64,000 nt of DNA from Variovorax sp. CF313 (GTDB lineage Bacteria > Pseudomonadota > Gammaproteobacteria > Burkholderiales > Burkholderiaceae_C), in NCBI RefSeq assembly GCF_000282635.1, contig NZ_AKIW01000077.1, positions 1 through 64,000 on the forward strand, in the 5' to 3' direction. Below, in pieces: positions 1 through 8,533 of the stretch. A program made the position numbers and the translations under genes. The notes beneath the pieces were generated by a model that was not told where the DNA came from, did no database searches, and saw only the letters and a program-made list of their open reading frames with translations. Every line of letters starts with the position of its first letter. The first letter of the stretch is position 1.

Positions 1-2
1 GC

Positions 3-2483
3 CAGATGGTGGTCAACGGCGAGGTGCTCGGACGCTACGGGCTGCTATCGGACACCCGCTTCGACGGCACACCGCTGGCGCAGAACGGGCCGATCTTCAC
101 CGCTCAGAGCGATTTCAGCTTCGGGTATCAGCCGATCAACGGCAACTACCCTGCCGGCACGCCGGGCAGCTACTCGGTGGGCGTGAACGACACGCTGCAG
201 ACCATCGCCAAGGGGGCCTATGGCGACTCGAGCCTGTGGTACCTGATCGCGGATGCCAACGGGCTGAGCGGCAATGCGGACCTGCGTGCGGGTCAGGTGC
301 TGCGCATTCCGGCGGCGACCAGCAGCGCGAACAACGTCAACTCCTTCAAGCCCTACGACCCGAGCAAGATCGCCAATGACTCGGCGACCATGATGGCGAT
401 GCCGCAGGACAAGGCCGGGGGGTGCGGTGCGCTTGGTCAGATCATCATGGTGGTGGTGGCCATCGTAGTGACGATCTATACGGCAGGTGCCGCCGCAGGC
501 GCGATGGGCTATGCCAGCGTCGGAACCGCTGTATCGCAAGGAGCATACGGCGTTGCCGTAGCGGCCAGTGCCGCGGGTGCAGCGGCAGGATCCATCGCGA
601 GTCAGGCTGTCGGCGTTGCGATAGGCGCGCAAGACAGTTTCAGTTGGAAGGGAGTCGCCTTGGCCGCGCTCGGTGGTGCCGTCTCTGGAGGAATGGCAGG
701 CCTTGCAAATGGCGTCAGCGGCTTGGAGAGCTTGGCAGGGTCCGGCACGGGTGCCGCCATTGCTCGCGGAGCAATTGGCAACGCATTGAGTCAAGGAATC
801 GGCGTTGCCGTTGGGCTTCAAGACAAATTCAGTTGGAAGGGAGTTGCAGCTGCGGCTGTAGGAGCGGGAGTCGGTTCCGTCGTTGGCAACGCCATGGGCA
901 TGAATGCCCCGAGCTTCAACGATCTAAGTTTCGGGGAGCAGTTCGGCAGGCGTCTCGTGACTGGGCTAGCCGCCGGAGCCGCGACAGCCGCGATGCGAGG
1001 GGGGCGCATCAGTGCGACCCAGGTCGCGACTGATGCCTTTGGCAATGCACTGGGGGACTCCATCGCAGCGGCCAACGGGCAATCTAGCTATAGCGAGAAG
1101 GCCTTCTCCAGACAGGAGGACATGCGCGATGACGCCCTGGCCGATGCGATGAGATGGAAGTCGCCTGATACGGAGGGGCCGATGTGGGACGACGGCACGC
1201 CGGTCAATCCCTATGACCGCAAGTCCTTCGAGAGCAGTGTGCGTCAGGCCTATGGGCTTCAGACTGGCGACTACAACACTGGTTTCTCGGAAGGCGACGG
1301 CGGCGCGCGGTTGGTGCCGACGAGTTGGCCAACAGCGGACGGCCATCTGGCCGGCACCACGCCTTCCGATCGAATCGTGGATAGTGAGAGCTCCCGGCGT
1401 GACCCGAGCATTGACGGTCAATTCCCGTCAAGTGAATTGCCTGTCAACGGAACCGCTCTTGGCTATCGCGATAAGAGCGGAGCCTATTTCAACGTCTATC
1501 ACGACGGGACTGTTGAGACTGCGGTGCTTGGCACCCCATCATTGCCTCCGATCTCGGTGAGTGCGAATGACCCGGATGAGAGTGCTGCGGAGCGGGCTGT
1601 GCAAGACGAGGATTACTCCAACGAGGCGAGACGGGCAAGCTTTACGACTTCGCCCATGTCACGATGGATCGATATGTCGAATCAGCCGGCAGGAGCACAC
1701 TCGGCTGAAGAGTGGAAGACCGAGGCGAGCAATTTCAAGAAGTACATGGGGCCCCAGTTTGCGCGCGACAGTGTCTACAACGGGTTGTGGACAAAGGGCG
1801 CGCTACTGGACATTGCGGCAGGCAATAACGGCCGCAAGATTTGGGATCAGGTTGCCGGTGTCGGGATAGAGGCCAACGCGCACGCGGATATCGGCACGAA
1901 TCTTGGTCGTGGAATCGGTAATCGTATTGGTGATGGACTCGGCAGCATCATGGGTATGGCACAGCGCGGGCGCAGCGTGGTGACGCCAGCGATTGGTGCA
2001 AATGTGCCGTCGGGGTCTAGTAACACAGCAGTGGGCAACGCGAGGTTAACTGAACGACTTGCCGCTTGGAAAGCCTATCAGGCTAACGGCGGTGAAATGT
2101 CATTGCAACGATGGGTGAGCGCGACCCAACGTCAGTACGGAGGGGTGTCTGGCGGCTACCAGAGCGGCTTTGCGGATTGGTCACGTGGCATCGATGGAGT
2201 TCATGGCAATAGCTTGCTGGCGAAGGGACCTCACGATATTTATGTTGTACGCAATGCGGATAATGGTGAACTTCTCCACTTTGGGGAAACTGGGAGAGGG
2301 TACTTAACTCGATTCGCAGAGCAACAGCGCTACTTTGCTGGCAAAGGAATAAATAATATTGAAGTCAATCTTCTAGGGACAAAAGAGGGAAAATCAGCGG
2401 CTAAAGATGTAGAGTTGAGGTACATTGAAACTTACATTAAAGTGTTTGGAAAACGTCCTCCTTACAATCCAGTTAATCATTGA
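3..2483 (+). CDS. RHS/YD-type polymorphic toxin, C-terminal part, GIY-YIG-like tip (5' partial)
   Basis: The reading frame is open to the left window edge, so the N-terminal part (expected YD repeats) is missing. Numbered from the first ATG (position 6), residues 55-102 form a LysM-like peptidoglycan-binding module. Residues about 140-330 are Ala/Gly-rich hydrophobic pre-toxin sequence. A block around residues 538-665 (EARR..SPMSRWIDMSNQPAG) recurs in the orphan cassette downstream. The last 83 residues look like a GIY-YIG nuclease fold: DIYVV, then HFGET, an Arg, a Glu in the VELRYIE helix and a final Asn (YNPVN). Base composition becomes AT-rich at the tip (from about 2.2 kb) and stays so in the next gene, as is usual for exchanged toxin/immunity tips. 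The nuclease call is by motif pattern only. Confidence 0.75.
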   Translation, partial: QMVVNGEVLGRYGLLSDTRFDGTPLAQNGPIFTAQSDFSFGYQPINGNYPAGTPGSYSVGVNDTLQTIAKGAYGDSSLWYLIADANGLSGNADLRAGQVLRIPAATSSANNVNSFKPYDPSKIANDSATMMAMPQDKAGGCGALGQIIMVVVAIVVTIYTAGAAAGAMGYASVGTAVSQGAYGVAVAASAAGAAAGSIASQAVGVAIGAQDSFSWKGVALAALGGAVSGGMAGLANGVSGLESLAGSGTGAAIARGAIGNALSQGIGVAVGLQDKFSWKGVAAAAVGAGVGSVVGNAMGMNAPSFNDLSFGEQFGRRLVTGLAAGAATAAMRGGRISATQVATDAFGNALGDSIAAANGQSSYSEKAFSRQEDMRDDALADAMRWKSPDTEGPMWDDGTPVNPYDRKSFESSVRQAYGLQTGDYNTGFSEGDGGARLVPTSWPTADGHLAGTTPSDRIVDSESSRRDPSIDGQFPSSELPVNGTALGYRDKSGAYFNVYHDGTVETAVLGTPSLPPISVSANDPDESAAERAVQDEDYSNEARRASFTTSPMSRWIDMSNQPAGAHSAEEWKTEASNFKKYMGPQFARDSVYNGLWTKGALLDIAAGNNGRKIWDQVAGVGIEANAHADIGTNLGRGIGNRIGDGLGSIMGMAQRGRSVVTPAIGANVPSGSSNTAVGNARLTERLAAWKAYQANGGEMSLQRWVSATQRQYGGVSGGYQSGFADWSRGIDGVHGNSLLAKGPHDIYVVRNADNGELLHFGETGRGYLTRFAEQQRYFAGKGINNIEVNLLGTKEGKSAAKDVELRYIETYIKVFGKRPPYNPVNH

Positions 2484-2486
2484 GTC

Positions 2487-2855
2487 ATGAAAATAAACCT
2501 GGGCGTGGCAGCTCAAACTCCACAATTTTCAAAAAAGATGCGCCGCATTCGGCCGGCTTTTGAGCTATTGTTCGATGATTTTTCAAATATAAAGCTGACT
2601 AATCCAATTTACGATTCAATATTGATTGGCGTAACCGATTCGCAATCAGTGGACTATTTTGAGGAAATCAAAAATCGTGAAGGATATTTTCAGATTTTGG
2701 CGGGAATGTCTGGGGATTTTTCGGATGAGAAGGCGAAGGAATTGATTTTTGAGATAGTAAAAAAATCAATTCAGGCTTGCCCATTTTCAAGGCCAGACAA
2801 AGAGTTGCTAATGAGGTTTTTGGATGAGTGGAAGCTGAAGTTGTTTAACACTTGA
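2487..2855 (+). CDS. probable immunity protein for the GIY-YIG-like toxin tip
   Basis: This 122-residue protein starts 3 bp after the toxin stop codon, so the two genes are translationally coupled. It is AT-rich, acidic to neutral, and has no signal peptide or membrane segment. I recognise no family. The call rests on position: in RHS systems the small gene directly behind the toxin tip normally encodes the cytoplasmic inhibitor. The composition matches the toxin tip rather than the GC-rich core, as expected if toxin and immunity genes moved together. Confidence 0.55.
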   Translation: MKINLGVAAQTPQFSKKMRRIRPAFELLFDDFSNIKLTNPIYDSILIGVTDSQSVDYFEEIKNREGYFQILAGMSGDFSDEKAKELIFEIVKKSIQACPFSRPDKELLMRFLDEWKLKLFNT

Positions 2856-2986
2856 GAGTTCGCGATAATCTGGCGGAGTGTTAAATCATATAAGCTCATG
2901 AATTCCTTGGAGTAACTCATCGATACTTCAATATCGAGGATGCAAAAACCGATGCGAAGCACGCATGCAACGCGTTTGGCAATGCA

Positions 2987-4426
2987 TTGGGGGATTCCGT
3001 CGCAGCAGCCAATGGGCAGGGTAGTGGCTTCGGCAACGTTCCGGGGCCGGTTGGCGCAGACGAGCGGGCCAGCATCCTAGGGATGTTTGCCGATGGGTCG
3101 GACTATGGCTCCGCCGCCTTCCGTCCGGACATTTCGGCGACCACGGCAGACCAACTCTTGTCGGATCTCGGTATGGGTGACCAGCCCGTCTACGGCGGGG
3201 GCGCGCAGTACGCAAATGCACAGGTGCTGCGCACCGGCGTGATGACGGATGCCGGCGCCGCTGGGGCGGATAACGGCGGTTTTGACTATGAGCGCAGCTA
3301 CAGCAGGGGAGGGGAATTCGTCGTAGAGGCTTCCAAGTCGCCCTTCGATTCGCAGGGTACGGATGGCTTTAGCGGCACGGAGATTGAATCGATGCGCGAG
3401 GACAACCTTGCGCGTGCGCAACGTCTGGCAACGCAGGCTGCTGCGGAAAGCGCAAGTCCGTGGAGTGCGCGCACGAGCTGGGATGCCAATACTGGCGTCG
3501 TTCGGGCAGATATCGGCTTCAACCTGAGCAACAACGGCGCGATGCCGGGGGCGTTCGCGGGTGATCGCTCGAATGCCGCGGAGCAAGCCGCGCAGGCCGA
3601 CGACTACGCTAACGAGGCGAGAAGGTTGTCGAACTACGCGACTTCGCCCATGTCGCGATGGATCGACATGTCGAACCAGCCGGCAGGGGCATACACCGCC
3701 GAGCAATGGAAGAGCGAGGCGAGCAACTTCAAGAAGTACATGGGGACCGGGTTCTCGCGTGACAGCGTCTACAACGGGCTGTGGACCAAGGGTGCTCAGC
3801 TTGACATCGAGGCTGGTAATAACAATCGTGGGATCTGGGATCAGGTTGCAGGTGTCGGGATAGAGGCAAACACCCCGGCCGCTCACGCTGATGTTGGGTC
3901 AGCCCTTGTGCGGGGGATTGGCAAGCGCATCGGCGATGGGCTCGGAAACGCGATGGGGATGGCAGGCCGTTCGCGCAAGGTCACTACGCCGGTGATTGGC
4001 TCAAATCTTGAGAGTACTCAATCCTTGACGGCCGAGTACAAAGAAGGATTGAATACAAAAGAATTTGATCGAAAGGTGAATCGCATAAAAAATGCCATCA
4101 ACAATGGCGAGTTGACGAGCAATATCCCACATGGAGTAAGCGATGCTGCTCGCAGGGCAGAAACGCGCGCATACAGAAAAGCAGTAGTTGAGCGTATTGA
4201 GCGCATGTACGAAAACAATCCCGAGGCAAAGGCCAATGCTCTCAATAGGCTGGCCACCACGGACATGGACCATATTCGAGACCTTCAATTGAGCGGGAAG
4301 AATGTGCGGCGAAACTTTAAATCATTGGACTCTGATGTAAATCAGGAGCTTGGCCGCCAATTCTCGCGGCAAATCCCAAGAAATGCTAAAATCCCAATCA
4401 CAAACCTTGAGGTGAAAAATCGATGA
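2987..4426 (+). CDS. orphan RHS C-terminal cassette with HNH-type toxin tip
   Basis: The frame is open from 2894 without a good ATG; TTG at 2987 is the first plausible start and no Shine-Dalgarno site is visible, so it may not be translated alone. It opens with FGNALGDSVAAANG, matching FGNALGDSIAAANG of the upstream RHS protein. It shares the block EARR..SPMSRWIDMSNQPAG through GIGKRIGDGLG, then diverges after about residue 343. The tip (residues about 345-479) carries DMDHIRDLQL (426-435), a following Asn and LDSDVNQELGRQ, the pattern of HNH/Endo VII-like nucleases in polymorphic toxins. This fits a displaced toxin tip kept as a recombination donor. Confidence 0.65.
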   Translation: MGDSVAAANGQGSGFGNVPGPVGADERASILGMFADGSDYGSAAFRPDISATTADQLLSDLGMGDQPVYGGGAQYANAQVLRTGVMTDAGAAGADNGGFDYERSYSRGGEFVVEASKSPFDSQGTDGFSGTEIESMREDNLARAQRLATQAAAESASPWSARTSWDANTGVVRADIGFNLSNNGAMPGAFAGDRSNAAEQAAQADDYANEARRLSNYATSPMSRWIDMSNQPAGAYTAEQWKSEASNFKKYMGTGFSRDSVYNGLWTKGAQLDIEAGNNNRGIWDQVAGVGIEANTPAAHADVGSALVRGIGKRIGDGLGNAMGMAGRSRKVTTPVIGSNLESTQSLTAEYKEGLNTKEFDRKVNRIKNAINNGELTSNIPHGVSDAARRAETRAYRKAVVERIERMYENNPEAKANALNRLATTDMDHIRDLQLSGKNVRRNFKSLDSDVNQELGRQFSRQIPRNAKIPITNLEVKNR

Positions 4427-4899
4427 CTTCGGTGGAGGTAATAGAAAACGTTCTTGCATCTGGTGTTTTAACCAAGGCGTTAGTTCACCTGCCTACAGTG
4501 GGCGCTGATAATGATGCTCTGAAGGAGCTGTCTGCGCGATTAAATCGATCTCTATCGATGATGCATGAGCAAATTCTCAAAAAATGGGATGGAATTAATC
4601 TTGATGTAATCAGGATTTATGGGGTGACGTCCAATGTTTTGGGCGTAAAAAAAATAATTACATCGCAGTCATTTTCTCCCGCGCCTGACGCCATTGTGTT
4701 TGCAGATGATCCTACGGGATTTCTCTATGCTGAAGCTCAAAATGGGGAGGTCTTATCGATTGACTCCAGTTCGGGGGAAGTGGAGGAAAAGGCGAGAAAC
4801 ATTGATGATTTTTTTACAAGACTGGTCTTTGGGAAAGATGCCGCTGAATTCATGGGGGATCAGTGGCTCGAAGACCTGAGGGCTTCTGGGATTGCCTGA
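4423..4899 (+). CDS. probable immunity protein for the orphan HNH toxin
   Basis: This 158-residue protein overlaps the orphan toxin stop by 4 bp (ATGA), so it is coupled to it. It is AT-richer than the surrounding DNA. The C-terminal half (about residues 80-150) is acidic with several aromatic residues, and there is no signal peptide. The family is not recognised. Its position directly after a nuclease tip supports an immunity role, but this is inference. Confidence 0.5.
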   Translation: MTSVEVIENVLASGVLTKALVHLPTVGADNDALKELSARLNRSLSMMHEQILKKWDGINLDVIRIYGVTSNVLGVKKIITSQSFSPAPDAIVFADDPTGFLYAEAQNGEVLSIDSSSGEVEEKARNIDDFFTRLVFGKDAAEFMGDQWLEDLRASGIA

Positions 4900-5222
4900 G
4901 GTTGGTGGACAGGTGTGGTACTCAAGATCTTTTTAGGATGCGAGTGCATGGCTTGTAGAAGCAGCACACCAAGAATCTCACAGGCCCTTTTGTAGACGGA
5001 GCAGCGCGACGCCGTTGATTGCTTGGGGCATTGGGAAATCGTTCTCGTCTCGCCAAGATAAATGCCTTTGGCAACATATCCGGCCGAGTACTGATCCGTT
5101 TAGCACGGTTCCCTCATGTCCCACGGGCGCACAAGGACGCCTATTTCCGCACCGACTCCAGCCAACGACAATGTCGACTCTGCTCAACATCGCTCACAGA
5201 GCCACGCGCTTGAAAGCAAACC
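4900..5222. other. intergenic region between RHS locus and flagellar locus
   Basis: No convincing gene is seen. Short open frames exist on both strands but have no recognisable sequence or ribosome binding site. Around 5067-5081 the string atgcctttggcaa matches the toxin-cassette joint of the RHS gene near 1035. It could be the scar of a further lost cassette, but 13 matching bases are weak evidence. Promoters for the 5223 gene would lie here; no clear sigma-28 or sigma-54 site was found. Confidence 0.4.
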
Positions 5223-5807
5223 ATGCCAACCTCCGATTCCGATTCGTTTGATGCGCTCATGGCCGTTGCCATGGCCGCCAGCCAGGCCGACGAGGCAAAC
5301 CGCGCAATCGAGGGCTTTCAGCGAGCCAGTGCCGTCCAGCCCAATGCAGCACTGCCCCAGTTCATGCTCGGCGCCGAGTTCGCCGCGTTGGGCGACATGA
5401 GCCAAGCCGAGACTGCATTTGCGAACGCCACGCGCCTGGCACCTGATTTCCCGATGGCACGCTACCAACTGGGACTGCTGCAGTTCAGCTCAGGGCGCGC
5501 AGCTGTAGCTTTGTTGACCTGGCAACCGCTTCTGGAACTCCCACAGACGGATCCCCTGCCCCACTTCATCCAGGGGTTCGCGGCGCTCGCACAGGATCAG
5601 TTCGACGAGGCACTGGCCCACTACGAACACGGCCTCACGCTAAATACGACGAACGCCGCCCTTTCAGGCGACATCCAAAGGGTGATCGACGGTATTCGCT
5701 CGTTGAGGCACTCCACGGTGCCACCCGACATCGCCGAGGACGTGCCTGAGGACTCGTCAGCACACATCCTGTTGGCAAACTATCAGCAACAGGGCCATGC
5801 GCACTGA
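5223..5807 (+). CDS. TPR-repeat protein of the flagellar-type locus
   Basis: This is a 194-residue cytoplasmic protein without a signal peptide. Tetratricopeptide-like helical pairs run from about residue 10 to 150 (AIEGFQRASAVQPN.., QAETAFANATRLAP.., EALAHYEHGLTLNT). TPR proteins next to type III-type export genes often act as chaperones or assembly scaffolds, but there is no direct evidence here. It is the first gene of a short plus-strand pair that converges on the flagellar-type operon, so it may be made separately from the structural genes. Confidence 0.65.
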   Translation: MPTSDSDSFDALMAVAMAASQADEANRAIEGFQRASAVQPNAALPQFMLGAEFAALGDMSQAETAFANATRLAPDFPMARYQLGLLQFSSGRAAVALLTWQPLLELPQTDPLPHFIQGFAALAQDQFDEALAHYEHGLTLNTTNAALSGDIQRVIDGIRSLRHSTVPPDIAEDVPEDSSAHILLANYQQQGHAH

Positions 5808-5850
5808 CCCGAGGCCCGAACTCGCCTGATATCCAGATACCGCCGCCTTC

Positions 5851-6285
5851 ATGATCGATTCGACCACGCAGCTCGCCGCCATGATTCGCGCGCAGTTCAG
5901 CGCGCAATTTCAGGCGCAGGCCAAAGCCCGCGGCCTGGCAGCGCGTGAAACACCAAGCGATGGCCGACTCGCCAAACCAAAGGGTGAGCCTGACGCCCAT
6001 GTCGCCGGCAGCACGGATGCTCAAATCCAGCAGATGGTCGCATTGCGTGTGCGGGCACTATCGCCTGATGATCCGCAGCGCCAACGAAAAGCTTTCCGCC
6101 TGTTCCTCGAGTCGGTGCTCATGCAGACCTTCGGCCGCGAGCGCATCGACGGCATCGCCTTCGATCAGATGGTCGATGCCGTGATGCAGCGCATGGAAGG
6201 TGACGAGGAACTCCACGCAGCGCTGCGCGAAGCCGGCGACCTCCTGCTGGCCGACTCGCAGCCGACCATTGCCGCCAAGCGCTGA
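5851..6285 (+). CDS. unknown helical protein of the flagellar-type locus
   Basis: This 144-residue protein lies 43 bp behind the TPR gene and ends 6 bp before the stop of the convergent minus-strand TPR gene. It is Gln/Ala-rich at the N-terminus (residues 1-40) and mostly alpha-helical by composition. The C-terminal part (residues 75-135) has conserved-looking hydrophobic and charged residues (FLESVLMQTFGRERIDGIAF). No signal peptide or known motif is seen. It could be a substrate, chaperone or regulator of the adjacent export system; I do not recognise a family. Confidence 0.55.
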   Translation: MIDSTTQLAAMIRAQFSAQFQAQAKARGLAARETPSDGRLAKPKGEPDAHVAGSTDAQIQQMVALRVRALSPDDPQRQRKAFRLFLESVLMQTFGRERIDGIAFDQMVDAVMQRMEGDEELHAALREAGDLLLADSQPTIAAKR

Positions 6286-6291
6286 CGCGTT

Positions 6292-7560
6292 TCAGCCGTT
6301 GGCTTTCGCGCCTGGCGCAACAACCAGATCGGCAAGATCGCCCCCGAGTGGCGCGGCGATGCCACCCAGAATTCGGCGCGCGAAACGTTGCACGTCGCTG
6401 GCATCCTTCACATCCCCCGTCAGCAGCGCTTGCGCATAGCGACCGGACATGTTGGCCCGGTCGAGCCTCAAGGCCAGTTCCGCGTGTTCGCCCGCTTCGC
6501 CCGGACGTCCCTGCATCGCCAAAACCACAGCCAAGCCACCGTGGCTCTCGGCAAAGTTCCGATCCAACGCGAGCGCTGTTTCGAAGCTTTCATGCGCGCC
6601 CGCGAGGTCGCCTTGAAGGATCTGCGTCCACCCGAGGCCATGCCACGTACCAATGTGCTGCCCCATGACCGAGAGGGCCTGTCGAAACGCTCTGAATGCG
6701 TTCCCCAGATCGCCCGCCAGCAGAGACGCGAAGCCACGCGTCGACCAGGCTCGGCCATCTCCAGGGTGACGTTGAAGCGCTGCATCCGCAAATTGACCTG
6801 CCGCAGCCGCGTCACGTTGCGCCAAAGCCAAGGTCGCGCGCGTCACGAACGCTTCAACCGGTTGCTCGGGCGGCGTGCCGTTGCTCAAGCTCAGCACGCA
6901 CCAACGCTGTGCCGCCTCGAAATTCGATGCGTCGATCGCGATCAGGCTGGCAACACCGGCAGCTTGTGGGTCAAGCGTTCGTTGCTGCTCTGCACCAAGG
7001 GTCCACTCCATCGCCCGGTCGAGCTGTCTGTCGTGGTGCAGCGCGCGCAGCCAGAGCTGCTGCAACGCACGTGCAGCGACCGGCGGCTGACCCGTCACCG
7101 TCTGGGACGCGGATGCTGCGCTACCCGCTTCGAGCACTGACGCCAGTCGTGCCACGCATTCTGCATGGCGACCGCGTCGCAGTTCGATGAAGGCGATGTT
7201 GTGCATCAAGACATCGAGGAAGCCGGGAGGCGGATCCTGCGTGTCAGTGAGCGCATCAAGCACCGACAGTGCTTCGTCGTAGCGCTGTTGCGCCAGCCAA
7301 AAATCACCCTCTCGCAGCCGCCAACCCAGCACATCTTCGGACAGTGAGTGGGCTCGGCGCAGATGCAGCTCTGCTCGCTCCCACTCGCCACACGACAGCG
7401 CCGCCTCGAAGGCGGTGATGAGCAGTGAGTTGTTCGAGGGATCCTCACGAAGAAATCCCTCCATACGGTCGAGGCGCTGCAGTGAGGCGACCACGCGCGG
7501 ATCGTCGCGCTGCGAAGGTTCGGCCGTGGTGTTGGCTTGGGTTTCAGAGGTATCGGTCAT
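6292..7560 (-). CDS. TPR-repeat protein, last gene of the flagellar-type operon
   Basis: This 422-residue protein has an N-terminal tail (residues 1-25), then repeated TPR-like helix pairs through most of its length, clearest at residues 250-370 (AWSTRGFASLLAGDLGNAF.., ESFETALALDRNFAESHGGLA). No signal peptide is present, so it is likely cytoplasmic. It follows fliA by 42 bp and is probably co-transcribed with it. Large TPR proteins are not part of a standard flagellar gene set; a chaperone or sorting-platform role for exported substrates is inference. Confidence 0.65.
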   Translation of the reverse strand: MTDTSETQANTTAEPSQRDDPRVVASLQRLDRMEGFLREDPSNNSLLITAFEAALSCGEWERAELHLRRAHSLSEDVLGWRLREGDFWLAQQRYDEALSVLDALTDTQDPPPGFLDVLMHNIAFIELRRGRHAECVARLASVLEAGSAASASQTVTGQPPVAARALQQLWLRALHHDRQLDRAMEWTLGAEQQRTLDPQAAGVASLIAIDASNFEAAQRWCVLSLSNGTPPEQPVEAFVTRATLALAQRDAAAAGQFADAALQRHPGDGRAWSTRGFASLLAGDLGNAFRAFRQALSVMGQHIGTWHGLGWTQILQGDLAGAHESFETALALDRNFAESHGGLAVVLAMQGRPGEAGEHAELALRLDRANMSGRYAQALLTGDVKDASDVQRFARRILGGIAAPLGGDLADLVVAPGAKANG

Positions 7561-7602
7561 GGCAGCAATGCGATGTCAAGAAGTGGATGAGTGACTCGCG
7601 TG

Positions 7603-8502
7603 TCATAGAGACACATCGAGCCTGGAGTCCTTGTCCAGAAGTTCGCGCAGGCGCAGGAGCCCCTGGCGATGCAACTGAGAAATGCGACCGCGCGTGACGT
7701 TCATTCGCGCGGCGATCTCGTCAAACGGAATCTCTTGCAGGTAATGGTGACGGATCACCGTCTTTTGCTGGTCACTCAGCTGATCCACCAGGCCCCGCAA
7801 GACAGCACCCAACTGGCGAATCTCCGTCTTGCGGAAGTAGCTCACCTCAGGCGAGATTGCATGCGCGCCAGCTTCGCTGTCGAAGGCTTCCGCATCGACC
7901 ATGCCGGTATCCTCCAACAACACGCCTAGCGCGATGCCGATACCAACCTCGGCAAGGTACTTGAACAATTTGTCGGCGCTACGCGCATCAGATGCGGCTG
8001 AGTGCCGTTCTCCCTCGGATCCTTCGATGCTGCCTTGAGCTGCGGCTTCCTTGATGGCCACCATCCGCTCTTGCTGGAGCCGAGTGCGCACGCTGATCTG
8101 CTGATTCTTCTCCGTCAAGCGAACGAGACCGTTCAGGATCGAGCCTTGCACCCGCTTGGATGCGAAGGTCTTGAATTGAGCGCCTTGGGACGGATCGAAA
8201 CGATCCACGGCCTCTACCAGCCCAATCCTCGCAAGCTGCAGGTAGTCCTCAAACTCGACGTCGTCATGCGTGCGGCGGCCATAGACGGTGGCGGCCATCA
8301 TCCGCGCATAGGGCAGATAGTGCCGGATCAGCAGGTCGCGCGCTGCCTCGTCGCTGTCGGCGCGCCAGCGAGCCCAGAGTGGCGCAACAAGGTCCAGACT
8401 CTCCGATGAAGCGTCCGGGACATCACGCGGCGCAGCAACATCCACCGCAGCGCCCGAAAACCGAACGAGCGTGGAAGTCAATGCGGAGCTCAAGCGTGCC
8501 AT
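7603..8502 (-). CDS. fliA: FliA-type sigma-28 factor
   Basis: This 299-residue sigma factor of the FliA/WhiG group would direct RNA polymerase to late flagellar-type promoters. Region 2 is visible around residues 45-110 (RHYLPYARMMAA.., FEDYLQLARIGLVEAVDRFD). Region 4 is the C-terminal helix-turn-helix (IPFDEIAARMNVTRGRISQLHRQ cut by the usual spacing, residues about 255-280). It is somewhat longer than the usual 240 residues because of an N-terminal tail. It lies after fliP in the same minus-strand run. No anti-sigma flgM gene is in the window, so the usual hook-completion checkpoint is not evident here. Confidence 0.85.
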   Translation of the reverse strand: MARLSSALTSTLVRFSGAAVDVAAPRDVPDASSESLDLVAPLWARWRADSDEAARDLLIRHYLPYARMMAATVYGRRTHDDVEFEDYLQLARIGLVEAVDRFDPSQGAQFKTFASKRVQGSILNGLVRLTEKNQQISVRTRLQQERMVAIKEAAAQGSIEGSEGERHSAASDARSADKLFKYLAEVGIGIALGVLLEDTGMVDAEAFDSEAGAHAISPEVSYFRKTEIRQLGAVLRGLVDQLSDQQKTVIRHHYLQEIPFDEIAARMNVTRGRISQLHRQGLLRLRELLDKDSRLDVSL

Positions 8503-8533
8503 GAGTGTCTCAATGCGAAATGAGGGCCATGAC

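Noticed and set aside
4978-5213. Small open frames in the RHS-flagellar spacer
   Set aside because: No ribosome binding site, no recognisable sequence and overlapping frames on both strands.
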